Program-made: the position numbers and the translations under genes | Shown: positions 34,234 to 43,028 of the stretch, one piece after another | Layout: each line of letters opens with the position of its first letter | How positions within the stretch are numbered: the stretch's first letter is position 1 | Assembly: GCA_965222505.1 (NCBI GenBank) | Contig: OZ244956.1 | Span: 1,674,001-1,738,000 of the forward strand | Direction: 5' to 3' | DNA: 64,000 nt | Source: G965222505 sp965222505 | Lineage (GTDB): Bacteria; Bacteroidota; Rhodothermia; Rhodothermales; DATKEJ01 | The notes under the pieces: generated by a model | What the model was told of the DNA's origin: nothing | Database searches by the model: none | The model's input: only the letters and a program-made list of their open reading frames with translations

Positions 34234-35308
34234 TTCGTATATCGGGTGCGGTGCTATCGTTTGTTATTGGGGAGACCGTGGAGTTTCCCATTTCCCAGGC
34301 GGCTTTGCGCCATTGTTGTTCCCAGCGGTCGGGGGTGAAGCCGTCGGCTTCGAACTTTCGGTAGAGGTCGAAAGCGGCCAGGCGAACCATTGCAAGGGCT
34401 TCGTCACGAGTGAGGTCCAGTCCGGAATGCTGGTGCATGTAGTCGACGGCCAGGGTGTGTCCTTTTTCGACCGGCCAATTCAGCATTTCCATGGCCACCT
34501 GCAACAGATATTTGGCAAGGTCTTGCCCCGGAAAGCCTTCCGGTACGCCATATTCCCAATCGAAGGCCCGGAGGGTACCTTTGGCATCCTGTGCCAGATT
34601 CCAGACCAGATCCCCGTGATGCACCGCCACCGGCCAGGGGCGATGGGCCAGAGCATCAAACCAGGGCGCTACCAGATCACCGCCGTGTGCCTTACACCAG
34701 CGGACCCAGGGATGAACATCCACTGGTAACGGATTCCCGATGTGCAATGTCAGGCAATACGCTGGCAGGGCCTTGCCCGGAGGCAAGGTGGGCGTAAACG
34801 GCTGTCCCGGAAGGGCCGAGGTAACGAGCGCTTCGCCGTCTCCCCAGGCCCCAAACTTTAGTGGGCGCGGACCGGCCCCCTCAGGCAACTGCGTCAACAC
34901 TTGATGTTCGTACCGCAGCCGTTCCTGTGCGGCGGGCTTTTCGGCGTACTTCACATACCCGATCACCTGGCCTTCGGCATTCCACACCTGAACGGTGGTC
35001 TTCTGCGTGGGCGAGGGGGAGCCCAGGAGCACCGAGATCGAGTCAGCACCGGGCAATACATCCTGTACGAACGTCCCCAGCGGCCAGGCGGCAGCATGGG
35101 CCGTGCGGTGTTGATGGATTATGCCTGCAGCCGCAGTAGCGCGTAATCCCAGCCGATACAGCCGGGCCCGTAACCGAAAGGCCGGATAAAATCCACTTCG
35201 GACCCATCGCTCACGGGCAGTATGAGCGGGAATGTACAGGCGCGGATGCTGCCAGTTGGGCAGGGCCAGGACAGGGGTATAGGCTGGAAAGAAGTTGTGC
35301 CACTCCAT
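34208..35308 (-). CDS. Aminoglycoside-phosphotransferase-like kinase in polysaccharide operon
   Basis: 366 residues. Kinase-like motifs: GYVKYAEKP with a candidate ATP Lys (120), a following Glu (about 130-134), the catalytic loop H231-G-D233-L-V-W-N237, and the metal-binding Asp in AFDWEYG (250). This is the APH/choline-kinase pattern. The context within the EPS operon suggests phosphorylation of a sugar or lipid-linked intermediate rather than antibiotic resistance (inference). The final residues are encoded by a heptad array, so the C-terminus may vary between strains. Confidence 0.78.
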   Translation of the reverse strand: MEWHNFFPAYTPVLALPNWQHPRLYIPAHTARERWVRSGFYPAFRLRARLYRLGLRATAAAGIIHQHRTAHAAAWPLGTFVQDVLPGADSISVLLGSPSPTQKTTVQVWNAEGQVIGYVKYAEKPAAQERLRYEHQVLTQLPEGAGPRPLKFGAWGDGEALVTSALPGQPFTPTLPPGKALPAYCLTLHIGNPLPVDVHPWVRWCKAHGGDLVAPWFDALAHRPWPVAVHHGDLVWNLAQDAKGTLRAFDWEYGVPEGFPGQDLAKYLLQVAMEMLNWPVEKGHTLAVDYMHQHSGLDLTRDEALAMVRLAAFDLYRKFEADGFTPDRWEQQWRKAAWEMGNSTVSPITNDSTAPDIRSQNVERRT

Positions 35309-35318
35309 GGAATAGCGC

Positions 35319-36662
35319 TCAGGCGAACCGACGGGTCAGGTGATTTAGAATGAGGGTATTGACTTGGTCAACGACGCCGGGCAAATCCTGCGCAGCGTCT
35401 ACGAGGTGTGCATTGGGAAGCCAACCGGCGAGGTCTCGGTAGGCGGCACGTTGCCGGCGGGTTTCTTCGAGCGGTACTTCCTGTTTACGTTGCTGCATAA
35501 CCTCGGCCGGCGCATCCAAAATAATAAAAAGATCCGGTTTGGGAATAAAACGGGCCAATGTACGCAATAAACCATGCGGCCCCCCATACCGAAATCGGGT
35601 CGGGTCGACCAGCAAATCATGATAGTACCGATCGAAACAAACCAGCGTGGTACGCATGAGGCGGGGCCGTATACGCACGATATACCCGCCGATGTAATCC
35701 ATCGCATAATACCCCAACTTTGCCACTGAGCCCAACCAGTTCCGGGCCGGTTTACCGTGTGGATCGGTTACAGGCGGGGCCGTCCCGTCGTTGAGTGGCT
35801 GGCCGATGGAGGGGCGCAGGTGCACCGTTTCGGTGTGCCAGAATGCAGGGCCGAGATCGGCCTGGACCTGCCGGATGACGCTGCTTTTGCCGCTCCCATC
35901 CGGGCCAAAGAACGCGACCAGGCAGCCGGTCGGCTTGATGACCCGTTTGATCTTCCGCCTGATTTCGCCCAGCCGGGCCGGAAATGGGGTACGGACCTCT
36001 TTGTGGAGATCGTTCCTGAACACTTCGATGTGGGCCTCTACCTTGCCCCACATTTCATTGAATGCGGCTTCCGTGATCACCCGAAGGTGGGCGGGGTCCG
36101 TCCAGAACTGTGCAAGCCCGGCTTTGGCAGCTTCGGGATCGGCGATCCATTGGCTACTCAGATAAGCGCCATGTGCGGACGTGAGGCGGCCTTTCTCGAT
36201 TTTCTTGATGAGGTAATACATGAACGCCGGGGCCGGGGCCGGCACCCAGAAGGGATAGCCTTCATCCGGGTATCTTTGCACCCGTCTCCGGTTACGCAAG
36301 AGGTAGTCTGCACTCAGCAACTGTTCACCATTCCGGAAATAATCGCTACAGACATCAACCTGTAACATGTGGACCCGACGGTCTTCATCGTGGAGCGCCA
36401 GCACGAAAAAACAGGCCGTTTGCTCGTGGGGGATGGCCTGCACCAGTTGTGCCCCGTGTGCCGCACAAAAACGAATCAGGGTGCGAGTAAAACCCTGGAA
36501 CCCGTCGGCATCAACGATCAGGTCTACATCTCCCTCAACATGCATCGCGAGGTCTGTCGGATCTCCGGCCACAGCATAAACCACCTGTTCCTGATCAAGG
36601 AACTGGAACAACTGCATCAGCAGCTTGGCCGTAAGGGGAGTACCGTTTAGCACTTCAATCAT
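35319..36662 (-). CDS. Fusion: nucleotidyltransferase-like domain plus thymidylate-kinase-like domain
   Basis: 447 residues. N-terminal region (about 1-150) resembles a minimal nucleotidyltransferase fold with GDVDLIVDADG (Asp 45/47) as the candidate metal-binding motif. The C-terminal region (about 245-447) is a P-loop kinase: FFGPDGSGKSS (253-261), CFDRYYHDLLVDP (the DR(Y/F) TMK-type motif) and FIILDAPAEVMQQRK with a lid. It may phosphorylate an activated glycan or lipid carrier; true dTMP kinase activity is unlikely (inference). Sits between the flippases and APH-like kinase, so two kinases lie adjacent. Confidence 0.75.
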   Translation of the reverse strand: MIEVLNGTPLTAKLLMQLFQFLDQEQVVYAVAGDPTDLAMHVEGDVDLIVDADGFQGFTRTLIRFCAAHGAQLVQAIPHEQTACFFVLALHDEDRRVHMLQVDVCSDYFRNGEQLLSADYLLRNRRRVQRYPDEGYPFWVPAPAPAFMYYLIKKIEKGRLTSAHGAYLSSQWIADPEAAKAGLAQFWTDPAHLRVITEAAFNEMWGKVEAHIEVFRNDLHKEVRTPFPARLGEIRRKIKRVIKPTGCLVAFFGPDGSGKSSVIRQVQADLGPAFWHTETVHLRPSIGQPLNDGTAPPVTDPHGKPARNWLGSVAKLGYYAMDYIGGYIVRIRPRLMRTTLVCFDRYYHDLLVDPTRFRYGGPHGLLRTLARFIPKPDLFIILDAPAEVMQQRKQEVPLEETRRQRAAYRDLAGWLPNAHLVDAAQDLPGVVDQVNTLILNHLTRRFA

Positions 36663-36674
36663 GGTTCTTCACCC

Positions 36675-38039
36675 TCATGGGTTGACCACCTGGGGTTCGG
36701 TGGGGTGTTTCGGGCCGGTGGAGACCGGGGTCTGCGGATCGTGTAAGACGGGCACGGACGAGGGCGATGTATGCGAACGTACCTGCACGAAATAATAAAT
36801 CAACAGGGCAATTTCAAGTGCCATTTGCAACAGGGCACTCCAAACGGCCCCCAACACCCCGAACTGATAGATCAAATACACGCCCAGGGTCAGCACGGCG
36901 GCAGCCGAACCGAAGTAGGCCCAAAACACCCGATCCGGGCGTTCCAGCGCTGTCAGGGCTGCCCGAAGGATGGCCCCCACCGCCCCTTTCAGCGGAATGC
37001 CGCCAACCAGCCAGAGCAGCCCGGCATATTCGATGTAGCGCCCGTTGTAGACCCATTGAATCAGCGGCTCGGCAAACCAGCCCACCATGATCCAATAGAC
37101 CACAGAGACCAACACGGCAACCGGCAGGGCAAACAGCACCAAGCGGTTGAAGGCCGGGGTTCCCCGAAGCCGTACATACGTGGGTACCATCAGGTTGGAC
37201 AGCGCGGCAAACACATGGACCACCGGCATAATGAAGTTCATCAATGCTTTCAGGGCAGCACTACCGGCGAGGCCGGTCCAAAGGGGAAGCACGAGATAAG
37301 AAAGCTGTTCTGGTATGAGGTGTACGGCAGCGGCACCTGTAGACCACCGGCCATAGCGCCAATGGCGTCGGCTGATGACTTGTTTAAACTTGCGGTGTGG
37401 GCGCTTGGCCCTGTGCATCTGATGGCGGCTCAAAATCCAAAACCCGGCCACGAGGCCACTGCCGCCCATCGTACTCAGGGCCGTCGATGCCGAAAGCCAG
37501 CCGTTATGTTCAAGGATGTATGCCATGCTCAACACAAGCGTGGCATAAATCATCCCCCCTGATGCCGCCCACTGAGGCTGGAGCCGGACGTAGCACGAAC
37601 TCCGCATCATCCATAAAAACAGAACACACGCCTGTACCCACGTCAGGGTGAGCAGGGCCTGGGCCAGTTCATCCGCACTGGTGCCTTGAAGCAAGACCAC
37701 GGCCACAGCCAACACTAAACCGGCAAGGACCGCAAAAATGATATGGGCTTGCAGCAAGAGTTTCAGATAGGCCCGCCAGTAATACTTAAACCGACCAGGA
37801 CCAAACACCAGCATCGGCTCAGTCAGCAAACCAGTGTGGACCAGACCCAGCAAGATGAAAATGCTAAACGCTACCGTAAATGCCCCGAAAGCTTCCGGGG
37901 TGAGCCAGCGGACCAACAGGATGTTGAGCACAAAGTTGGACCCCGCAAAAAGCCCTTGATCCAGAATGGTCCACGTCCCCTTTTTGAACCAGGGCAGGAC
38001 CAGGGATCCGTTCTCAATGATATGTTGACGAATGTTCAA
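36675..38039 (-). CDS. Polysaccharide flippase, MATE/Wzx-like (paralogue 2)
   Basis: 454 residues, about 12 membrane helices of the MOP superfamily. I use TTG at 38039, which overlaps the upstream gene's stop as TTGA; a longer frame upstream is a shadow of that gene. Sequence is plainly related to the adjacent flippase: FAGSNFVLNILLVRWL and HTGLLTEPMLVFGP occur in both, and RHWRYGRW later on. It moves lipid-linked polysaccharide units across the inner membrane. The retained close paralogue is unusual in one operon. Confidence 0.85.
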   Translation of the reverse strand: MNIRQHIIENGSLVLPWFKKGTWTILDQGLFAGSNFVLNILLVRWLTPEAFGAFTVAFSIFILLGLVHTGLLTEPMLVFGPGRFKYYWRAYLKLLLQAHIIFAVLAGLVLAVAVVLLQGTSADELAQALLTLTWVQACVLFLWMMRSSCYVRLQPQWAASGGMIYATLVLSMAYILEHNGWLSASTALSTMGGSGLVAGFWILSRHQMHRAKRPHRKFKQVISRRHWRYGRWSTGAAAVHLIPEQLSYLVLPLWTGLAGSAALKALMNFIMPVVHVFAALSNLMVPTYVRLRGTPAFNRLVLFALPVAVLVSVVYWIMVGWFAEPLIQWVYNGRYIEYAGLLWLVGGIPLKGAVGAILRAALTALERPDRVFWAYFGSAAAVLTLGVYLIYQFGVLGAVWSALLQMALEIALLIYYFVQVRSHTSPSSVPVLHDPQTPVSTGPKHPTEPQVVNP

Positions 38040-39346
38040 TGCGGGTCTGATAACAACGCAGGCAGGCTCTTCTTCATTCGTTGCGCAGGCCCATACGCAC
38101 GGAAGTAGTACCACATCAGACCGATCTCGACGACCATCTGCAAGATAAAGCTGATGAGTGCACCCCGCAGACCGAAAGCCATGATCAGGGCAATACCGGC
38201 GGTCAGGGCGGTGCCGGATGAGGCAAGATACGCCCAAAACACCTGGTCGGGGCGTTCGAGGGCACGCAGGGTGGTCCGCAAAATGGAGCCGATCCCGGCC
38301 ATGAAGGGCAAGGCTCCCACCCACCAGAGTAACGAGGCATATTCCAGGTACTGCCCATCGTAAAGCAGGTCCATCACCGGCGCACCCAACCAGCCCAGCA
38401 ATACCCAGTACAGGCCGGTGGCCACCAACACCAGCAGCAAGGTGGCCCGAACCGTTTGACCAAAGGTACCGGACGAACGTGCCTTCGAAAAGACCGGCAA
38501 CAGCAAGACGGCCAATGCGCCATAGACATGAACGATGGGCAAGATCAGGTTCAGGAGGGCCTTCAACACACCACTTGCGGCGAGCCCGGCGGCAAGGGGC
38601 AAAATCAAAAAGGCCACCTGTCCGGGAATCCACTGCATGACCCCGGTGGCAGAGGCCCACCGACCGTACCGCCAATGCCGGGCCGTCACCACCTGCACCA
38701 ACCGTTCGTCAGGGCGTTTCGCTAAGGGTACCCGGAGTTTCCAAAGTAGGCCGCACCCCACGATGAAGCTCGCAACGGCCATGAGCCCCAGCGCGGCGGC
38801 AGCCGTCAGCTTACCGTACCGAAACCAGAACCAGGTGCTACTCAGCAGAAGTACGGTGTAACCCATCCCGGCCACTGCGGCCCATTTGGGCTTGAGAAGG
38901 GCATAACAAGCCCGCCGTACCAACCACAGAAAAAGAATTCCGAACTGACTCCAGGCCAGGACAAGCAAGACGTTGCCGAGCAGTACCGAACCATACGCCT
39001 GAACGCCCCACCCGGCCAGCGCCAACCCCATACCAAAGCATATAGCAAAGCCCAGGTGACCCCGCACCAAAACGGCGAGGTAGGCCATCCAGTACCGCAT
39101 AAACCGGCTCGGACCAAAGACCAGCATGGGTTCGGTGAGCAAGCCGGTGTGTAACGCCCCTAAAAGCAAAAACACCGTGAAGCCTACGGCGAATGCGCCA
39201 TAGGCTTCCGGTGAGAGCCAACGTACGAGTAAAATATTCAGGACGAAGTTCGACCCGGCAAACAGGGCCTGATCTACCACCGTCCACGACCCCTTGTTCA
39301 ACCAGGGCCGCAACACCTTAATGTGATCGGCCAACCGGGTAAACAC
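38036..39346 (-). CDS. Polysaccharide flippase, MATE/Wzx-like (paralogue 1)
   Basis: 436 residues, about 12 membrane helices. Shares with its downstream neighbour the FAGSNFVLNILLVRWL block, HTGLLTEPMLVFGP and RHWRYGRW, in the same order and spacing, so the two arose by tandem duplication. The stop overlaps the next start by 4 bp (TTGA), and the start is 2 bp from the SLBB gene's stop, so all are coupled. It probably exports repeating units; whether each copy serves a different unit is open. Confidence 0.85.
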   Translation of the reverse strand: MFTRLADHIKVLRPWLNKGSWTVVDQALFAGSNFVLNILLVRWLSPEAYGAFAVGFTVFLLLGALHTGLLTEPMLVFGPSRFMRYWMAYLAVLVRGHLGFAICFGMGLALAGWGVQAYGSVLLGNVLLVLAWSQFGILFLWLVRRACYALLKPKWAAVAGMGYTVLLLSSTWFWFRYGKLTAAAALGLMAVASFIVGCGLLWKLRVPLAKRPDERLVQVVTARHWRYGRWASATGVMQWIPGQVAFLILPLAAGLAASGVLKALLNLILPIVHVYGALAVLLLPVFSKARSSGTFGQTVRATLLLVLVATGLYWVLLGWLGAPVMDLLYDGQYLEYASLLWWVGALPFMAGIGSILRTTLRALERPDQVFWAYLASSGTALTAGIALIMAFGLRGALISFILQMVVEIGLMWYYFRAYGPAQRMKKSLPALLSDPH

Positions 39347-39348
39347 GG

Positions 39349-39870
39349 CTAATTCCTGGTCAGGGTATCATAGGCAAACGCGATCGAACCCACAGCACCC
39401 AAAATGGAAAGCATATCCCGCCATCCAAACTTGACTTGTTCAACAACTTCCATCAGCAGTACATCGCCATCGCGCATTTCGGGATAACTTCCTGAATCGG
39501 CAATGAAGCCGGTGAGGTTTTCTTCATAGAGGGGGCGGCTCCCAAAGCTCTGGGGCCGATACAGGAAGACAGAAATGGTGCGCTTGTTGGTGCTTTGCCC
39601 CGTGCCGAGTTCAGGCCCCCCGGCGAGTGCAACCAGCTGACCGAGGTCTGTACCTTCACTCAGTTCATACAACCCTGGTAACTTCACCGAACCAATGACT
39701 TCCACCTGAACCGTGCGCGTGCCCGGCTGCACGAAATGGTAGTAGGATGAAATGTTGGACTCGGTTTGCTCGTATCGTCCGAAACGCTGGGCATCAACCG
39801 TAGTGGCCGTACCCAGGACGGCAAGCAGCATGAATACGACCAGGCCGCAAGTGTTGCGTGTAATCCTCAT
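39349..39870 (-). CDS. SLBB-domain polysaccharide export-associated protein
   Basis: 173 residues with signal peptide (cleavage near VDAQ, about 28). One SLBB domain (VQVEVIGSVKLPGLYEL and LVALAGGPELG), then a C-terminal hydrophobic segment (DMLSILGAVGSIAFAY). The Poly_export (Wza N-terminal) domain normally found upstream of SLBB in outer-membrane exporters is missing, so it cannot be a classic Wza channel alone. A good AAGGAGG ribosome-binding site precedes the start. It follows the BY-kinase gene by 45 bp and likely acts with it in chain export or length control. Confidence 0.8.
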   Translation of the reverse strand: MRITRNTCGLVVFMLLAVLGTATTVDAQRFGRYEQTESNISSYYHFVQPGTRTVQVEVIGSVKLPGLYELSEGTDLGQLVALAGGPELGTGQSTNKRTISVFLYRPQSFGSRPLYEENLTGFIADSGSYPEMRDGDVLLMEVVEQVKFGWRDMLSILGAVGSIAFAYDTLTRN

Positions 39871-39915
39871 AGAGGCCTCCTTAATAGACCGTAGTTAAAA
39901 GGGTTGCAAGGTTTA

Positions 39916-42372
39916 TCAGGCAGCGTTTAGCTTACCTCGGTACCCATAGCGGCCATACCCGTATTTGCCATACCCGTATTTTGAGCCAGCAATGCCGCGG
40001 GGGGTGAATTTGTTCAGAACGGTGCCCACCACGCGGCCACCGGCTCCCCGGAGTTCATCAACCACATACTGATGGGCGCCGGAATCCGTCCCACCGGCAG
40101 AGACCACCACGACCGTAGCATCGCAATGCATGGTCAGGAGCATCGCATCCGTGCGGAGGAGCGTGGGTGGGGAATCGATAATAACGACATCGAACTGGGC
40201 TTTCAGACGGGCGATCAGTTCGCGCATTTCCGGCGAACCGAGCACTTTGGGGGCGTGCCGTACCGGTTGCGTGGAGGTAACGGCGTACAGGTTTTCGATG
40301 CCGGTTTCGAGTTCAATCGAGTTAAAATGCCCGCGGCGTGCGGCAAGGTCGACCAGCGAACGCCCCGATGCCCACCCGAGGTAGCGGTGTATGGTCGGGT
40401 TGTACAGATCGCCATCCACGATGACGGTGCGTTGGCCGGACATGGCCGCCGTGATGGCCAGGTTCAGGGCTGTGGTACTTTTGCCGGCTTCGGGTTCGGA
40501 GCTGGTAATGAGTACGGTGCGCCCTCCTTGTTGGGGCAAGGTCAGTTGCAGGTTGATAAACAACCGGCGGTAGGTATCGGCCGCCGAAGACAGTGGGTTC
40601 AGGAAGGGGATCAGCGTGGTGCTGAACGCCCGGTCCCGAATGACATACTTGGATTCCCCACCGAAATCTTCCTCAATGATAGGCATGAGGTCGGGGATGA
40701 CGCCCAGGATGCCGAGGTCGTGGGTTTTGATGTCTTCCGGCGAGTAGATGCGCGGGTCCATTTTATACCGTACGACGGCACCCAACAGGCCCAGCATCAG
40801 GCCCAGCATCAGGCCCATAAAGTAATTACGGGCTTTGTTCGGGCTGACGGGGTCTTCCGGAGCCAGGGCCGGACGAATAATCCGGGCCAGGCCGATTTCG
40901 GCTTCTTCGGCAAGGCGCACTTCTTCGAGGGCGTTTTGCATGAAGGCAAACCGTCGCTCGGCGGATTGGCGGTCCCGTTCGAGTTGGGCGAGGCGCATGG
41001 ACTGACGCGGGATGCGTTCGAGGCGGGTGCCGTAATCGTCCAATGTACCGCCCAGGGCCTGGACTTGCGCCCGGATGCCGTTGAGGGCAATGCGCTCCGC
41101 AGAGATTTTGCGACGGAGTTGGGCCGCATAGGCCATATCTCCGCCCTGCGTACCATCGCCGCCACCGGCCAGCGTTTCGCTGGTGTAGCGTTGGGTCAAG
41201 CGCTCGACTTCCGCTTTTTGGTCGGCGATTTGTTGTTGCAGGCGTGCGAGGTCAGGATCGTTGCTGCGGCGTTCCCGAAGTTCGGGGTTGCGCCGGTAAA
41301 TTTGACCGACGATATTTTCGAGGCGGGCAATTTCTTCCTGCCGCCGCTGGATTTCTGCTTCGCTGCCTGCGGCAACCCGACTGGCGAGGTTGGGTGTAAT
41401 GCCGGCCAGTTCGGCTTCGAGGGCTTCCAAACCAGCTTCACGCGTGCGCAAATCCACCAAGGCTTGATCTCGCTGGGATTCAATTTCTACATACTTGGCA
41501 ACGGTCAACTGGGACCCCTGGTCCAGTGCTACCGCGTCTTCCCGGCTCAGGTATCCCTGAATCTGGCGCTCCAGTTGGTTGAGTTCGCTGGCCCGTTCCT
41601 CCATTTGTTCTTCGAGAAAAACGCGGGAAGCCGCAATGCGAGCTCGACCAGTTTCCCGGGTACGTTTGACGTATTCCTCAGCATAGAAGTTGGCAATCAG
41701 GGCGGCCTCAGCAGCTGTATTGGCATTGGACGTGAGCCGAATGGCGCTCCCGTCCGAACCGATGTGCACATACCGTTCCTGGAGCCGAACGGCCAGGTCT
41801 GTATTGGTCAGGTGCCGTGCCTCCTCCGATTCCCCGCCAAAGAGGCCCTTGATTTTGGACTGCATGCCATTTTCGGGCTCCGGTTGTTGCAACACCTTCA
41901 ACGACTGGTTCGTGCCCGGTACAACGCCTACATCCGCCAAGCGCTCGATGGTTCGTTCGGCAATAAGCAGGGATTGACTGAGGAGCATGGCCTCCATTTT
42001 CCGATCCTGCTGCGTAAGGCGCGTATCCCCGAGATACCCCAGGGCAAGGGCATTGTCAATCCGGGATTCCTCTTTTGGCTTTTCGATCAAGACGACGGAG
42101 TACGAAGAGTATTCCTCCTCAATCGTTGCCGTATACAACACCACAAGGGTCAATACGATGAGGGTAGCGGCAAGGATCATCCACTTCCCACGTTGAATCA
42201 CTTCGATGACTTCGTGGATCGACTGGCGAATGTCGATTTTGCCAGGGCTGGGGTTGGACGGCTCAACCGGCATCACCGGCGGCGGGCCATAGGAGGCAGG
42301 GTTGAACTGGGCAGGAGTTCCGGCCGGTCTATGCAGCGCGGGCTGTTGATATGCACCACCGTTATCCATCAT
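39916..42372 (-). CDS. Wzc-like chain-length regulator/BY-type tyrosine kinase
   Basis: 818 residues: N-terminal Wzz domain with two membrane segments (about 75-95 and near 525-545, LMLGLMLGLLGAVV), a long coiled-coil periplasmic part (GumC-like, with many Gln/Glu heptads), then the cytoplasmic P-loop: EPEAGKSTTALNL (Walker A), TVIVDGDLYNP (Walker A'), VVIIDSPPTL (Walker B). The C-terminus has a Tyr-Gly cluster (SKYGYGKYGYGRYGYRG), the expected autophosphorylation tail. First gene of the nine-gene EPS operon; controls polymerisation and export. Confidence 0.92.
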   Translation of the reverse strand: MMDNGGAYQQPALHRPAGTPAQFNPASYGPPPVMPVEPSNPSPGKIDIRQSIHEVIEVIQRGKWMILAATLIVLTLVVLYTATIEEEYSSYSVVLIEKPKEESRIDNALALGYLGDTRLTQQDRKMEAMLLSQSLLIAERTIERLADVGVVPGTNQSLKVLQQPEPENGMQSKIKGLFGGESEEARHLTNTDLAVRLQERYVHIGSDGSAIRLTSNANTAAEAALIANFYAEEYVKRTRETGRARIAASRVFLEEQMEERASELNQLERQIQGYLSREDAVALDQGSQLTVAKYVEIESQRDQALVDLRTREAGLEALEAELAGITPNLASRVAAGSEAEIQRRQEEIARLENIVGQIYRRNPELRERRSNDPDLARLQQQIADQKAEVERLTQRYTSETLAGGGDGTQGGDMAYAAQLRRKISAERIALNGIRAQVQALGGTLDDYGTRLERIPRQSMRLAQLERDRQSAERRFAFMQNALEEVRLAEEAEIGLARIIRPALAPEDPVSPNKARNYFMGLMLGLMLGLLGAVVRYKMDPRIYSPEDIKTHDLGILGVIPDLMPIIEEDFGGESKYVIRDRAFSTTLIPFLNPLSSAADTYRRLFINLQLTLPQQGGRTVLITSSEPEAGKSTTALNLAITAAMSGQRTVIVDGDLYNPTIHRYLGWASGRSLVDLAARRGHFNSIELETGIENLYAVTSTQPVRHAPKVLGSPEMRELIARLKAQFDVVIIDSPPTLLRTDAMLLTMHCDATVVVVSAGGTDSGAHQYVVDELRGAGGRVVGTVLNKFTPRGIAGSKYGYGKYGYGRYGYRGKLNAA

Positions 42373-43028
42373 ACTCTTGTTTGGTACAGTGTAGGGTCAA
42401 GCGGGGTAAAAGCACCCCAAGGTCACGCGGGTGTGGCTCCCTGTCTACATGCTGGTGCGCTACGTAGATAGAACCGCTTGCAAATTCGTTTCAGTATGCG
42501 GTCCATGCTGAAAAAGGTGGCTGAACGATAGACCCGGGCATCCAAAATGGTAAGATTGGGGGCATACTCCACGGCTGTCAAGGTACAACAGTTCCCGTCG
42601 ACAGCGGGCATAAACAGACAGCTGGAGGAGCAGGGAAAGCAGTCCGATGCGCGTGCCCAGGTCTAATATACGGTTTTTTACGTCTCAGTTGCAGTTTCAA
42701 TCCTGCAATTCATTTCCCGCTTATCCACATACGACCGAACCCCTTACCGGGCTAAATACAAGGGTTGGTTATTTTTTGATTTTTATAATTAAGATTTTAC
42801 AAAATAGTACTTTATTATATCTAAAAAATCAATCATCCATCTGTCTCACAATGAAACTGGCACTATGTTTGTTGAAGTTCGGGATGCGAGGAGACAGTTA
42901 ATCCGCCTCGGTTCTGAAGACATGCTGTTGTTACTGTGCCTTTGTCGAACACGATTCGGCAATACAGCTGCTTAAGAAACGTGGCAACCGGGTAGGCGCC
43001 CGGAAAATGCTGTAAAGGAGTAAAAGCT
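42373..43028. other. 656-bp gene-free divergent intergenic region with AT-rich core
   Basis: No supported gene. About 42765-42845 is strikingly AT-rich (runs such as TTTTTTGATTTTTATAATTAAG, here abbreviated to 20 or fewer in any line: TTTTTATAATTAAGATTTT). TATGTTTG at 42864-42871 fits a -7 box, but CTG, not TTG, lies 20 bp upstream. A CCGGG/CCCGG hairpin lies at about 42990-43005 before the ribosome-binding site. A 62-codon minus-strand frame at 42423-42611 and an 84-codon plus-strand frame at 42647-42901 look non-coding. Could be the shared control region of the EPS operon and the 43029 gene. Confidence 0.6.

Noticed and set aside
38040..38675. N-terminal extension of flippase paralogue 2
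   Set aside because: It lies inside the upstream flippase gene in another frame, and the true start is the TTG overlapping its stop.
40072..42471. 799-codon plus-strand frame opposite the BY-kinase gene
   Set aside because: Mirror frame of a well-supported kinase; composition is antisense-like and no family motif is seen.
42423..42901. Small frames in the 656-bp gap (62 and 84 codons)
   Set aside because: No ribosome-binding site fit, composition unlike genes, one crosses the AT-rich island; no recognisable features.
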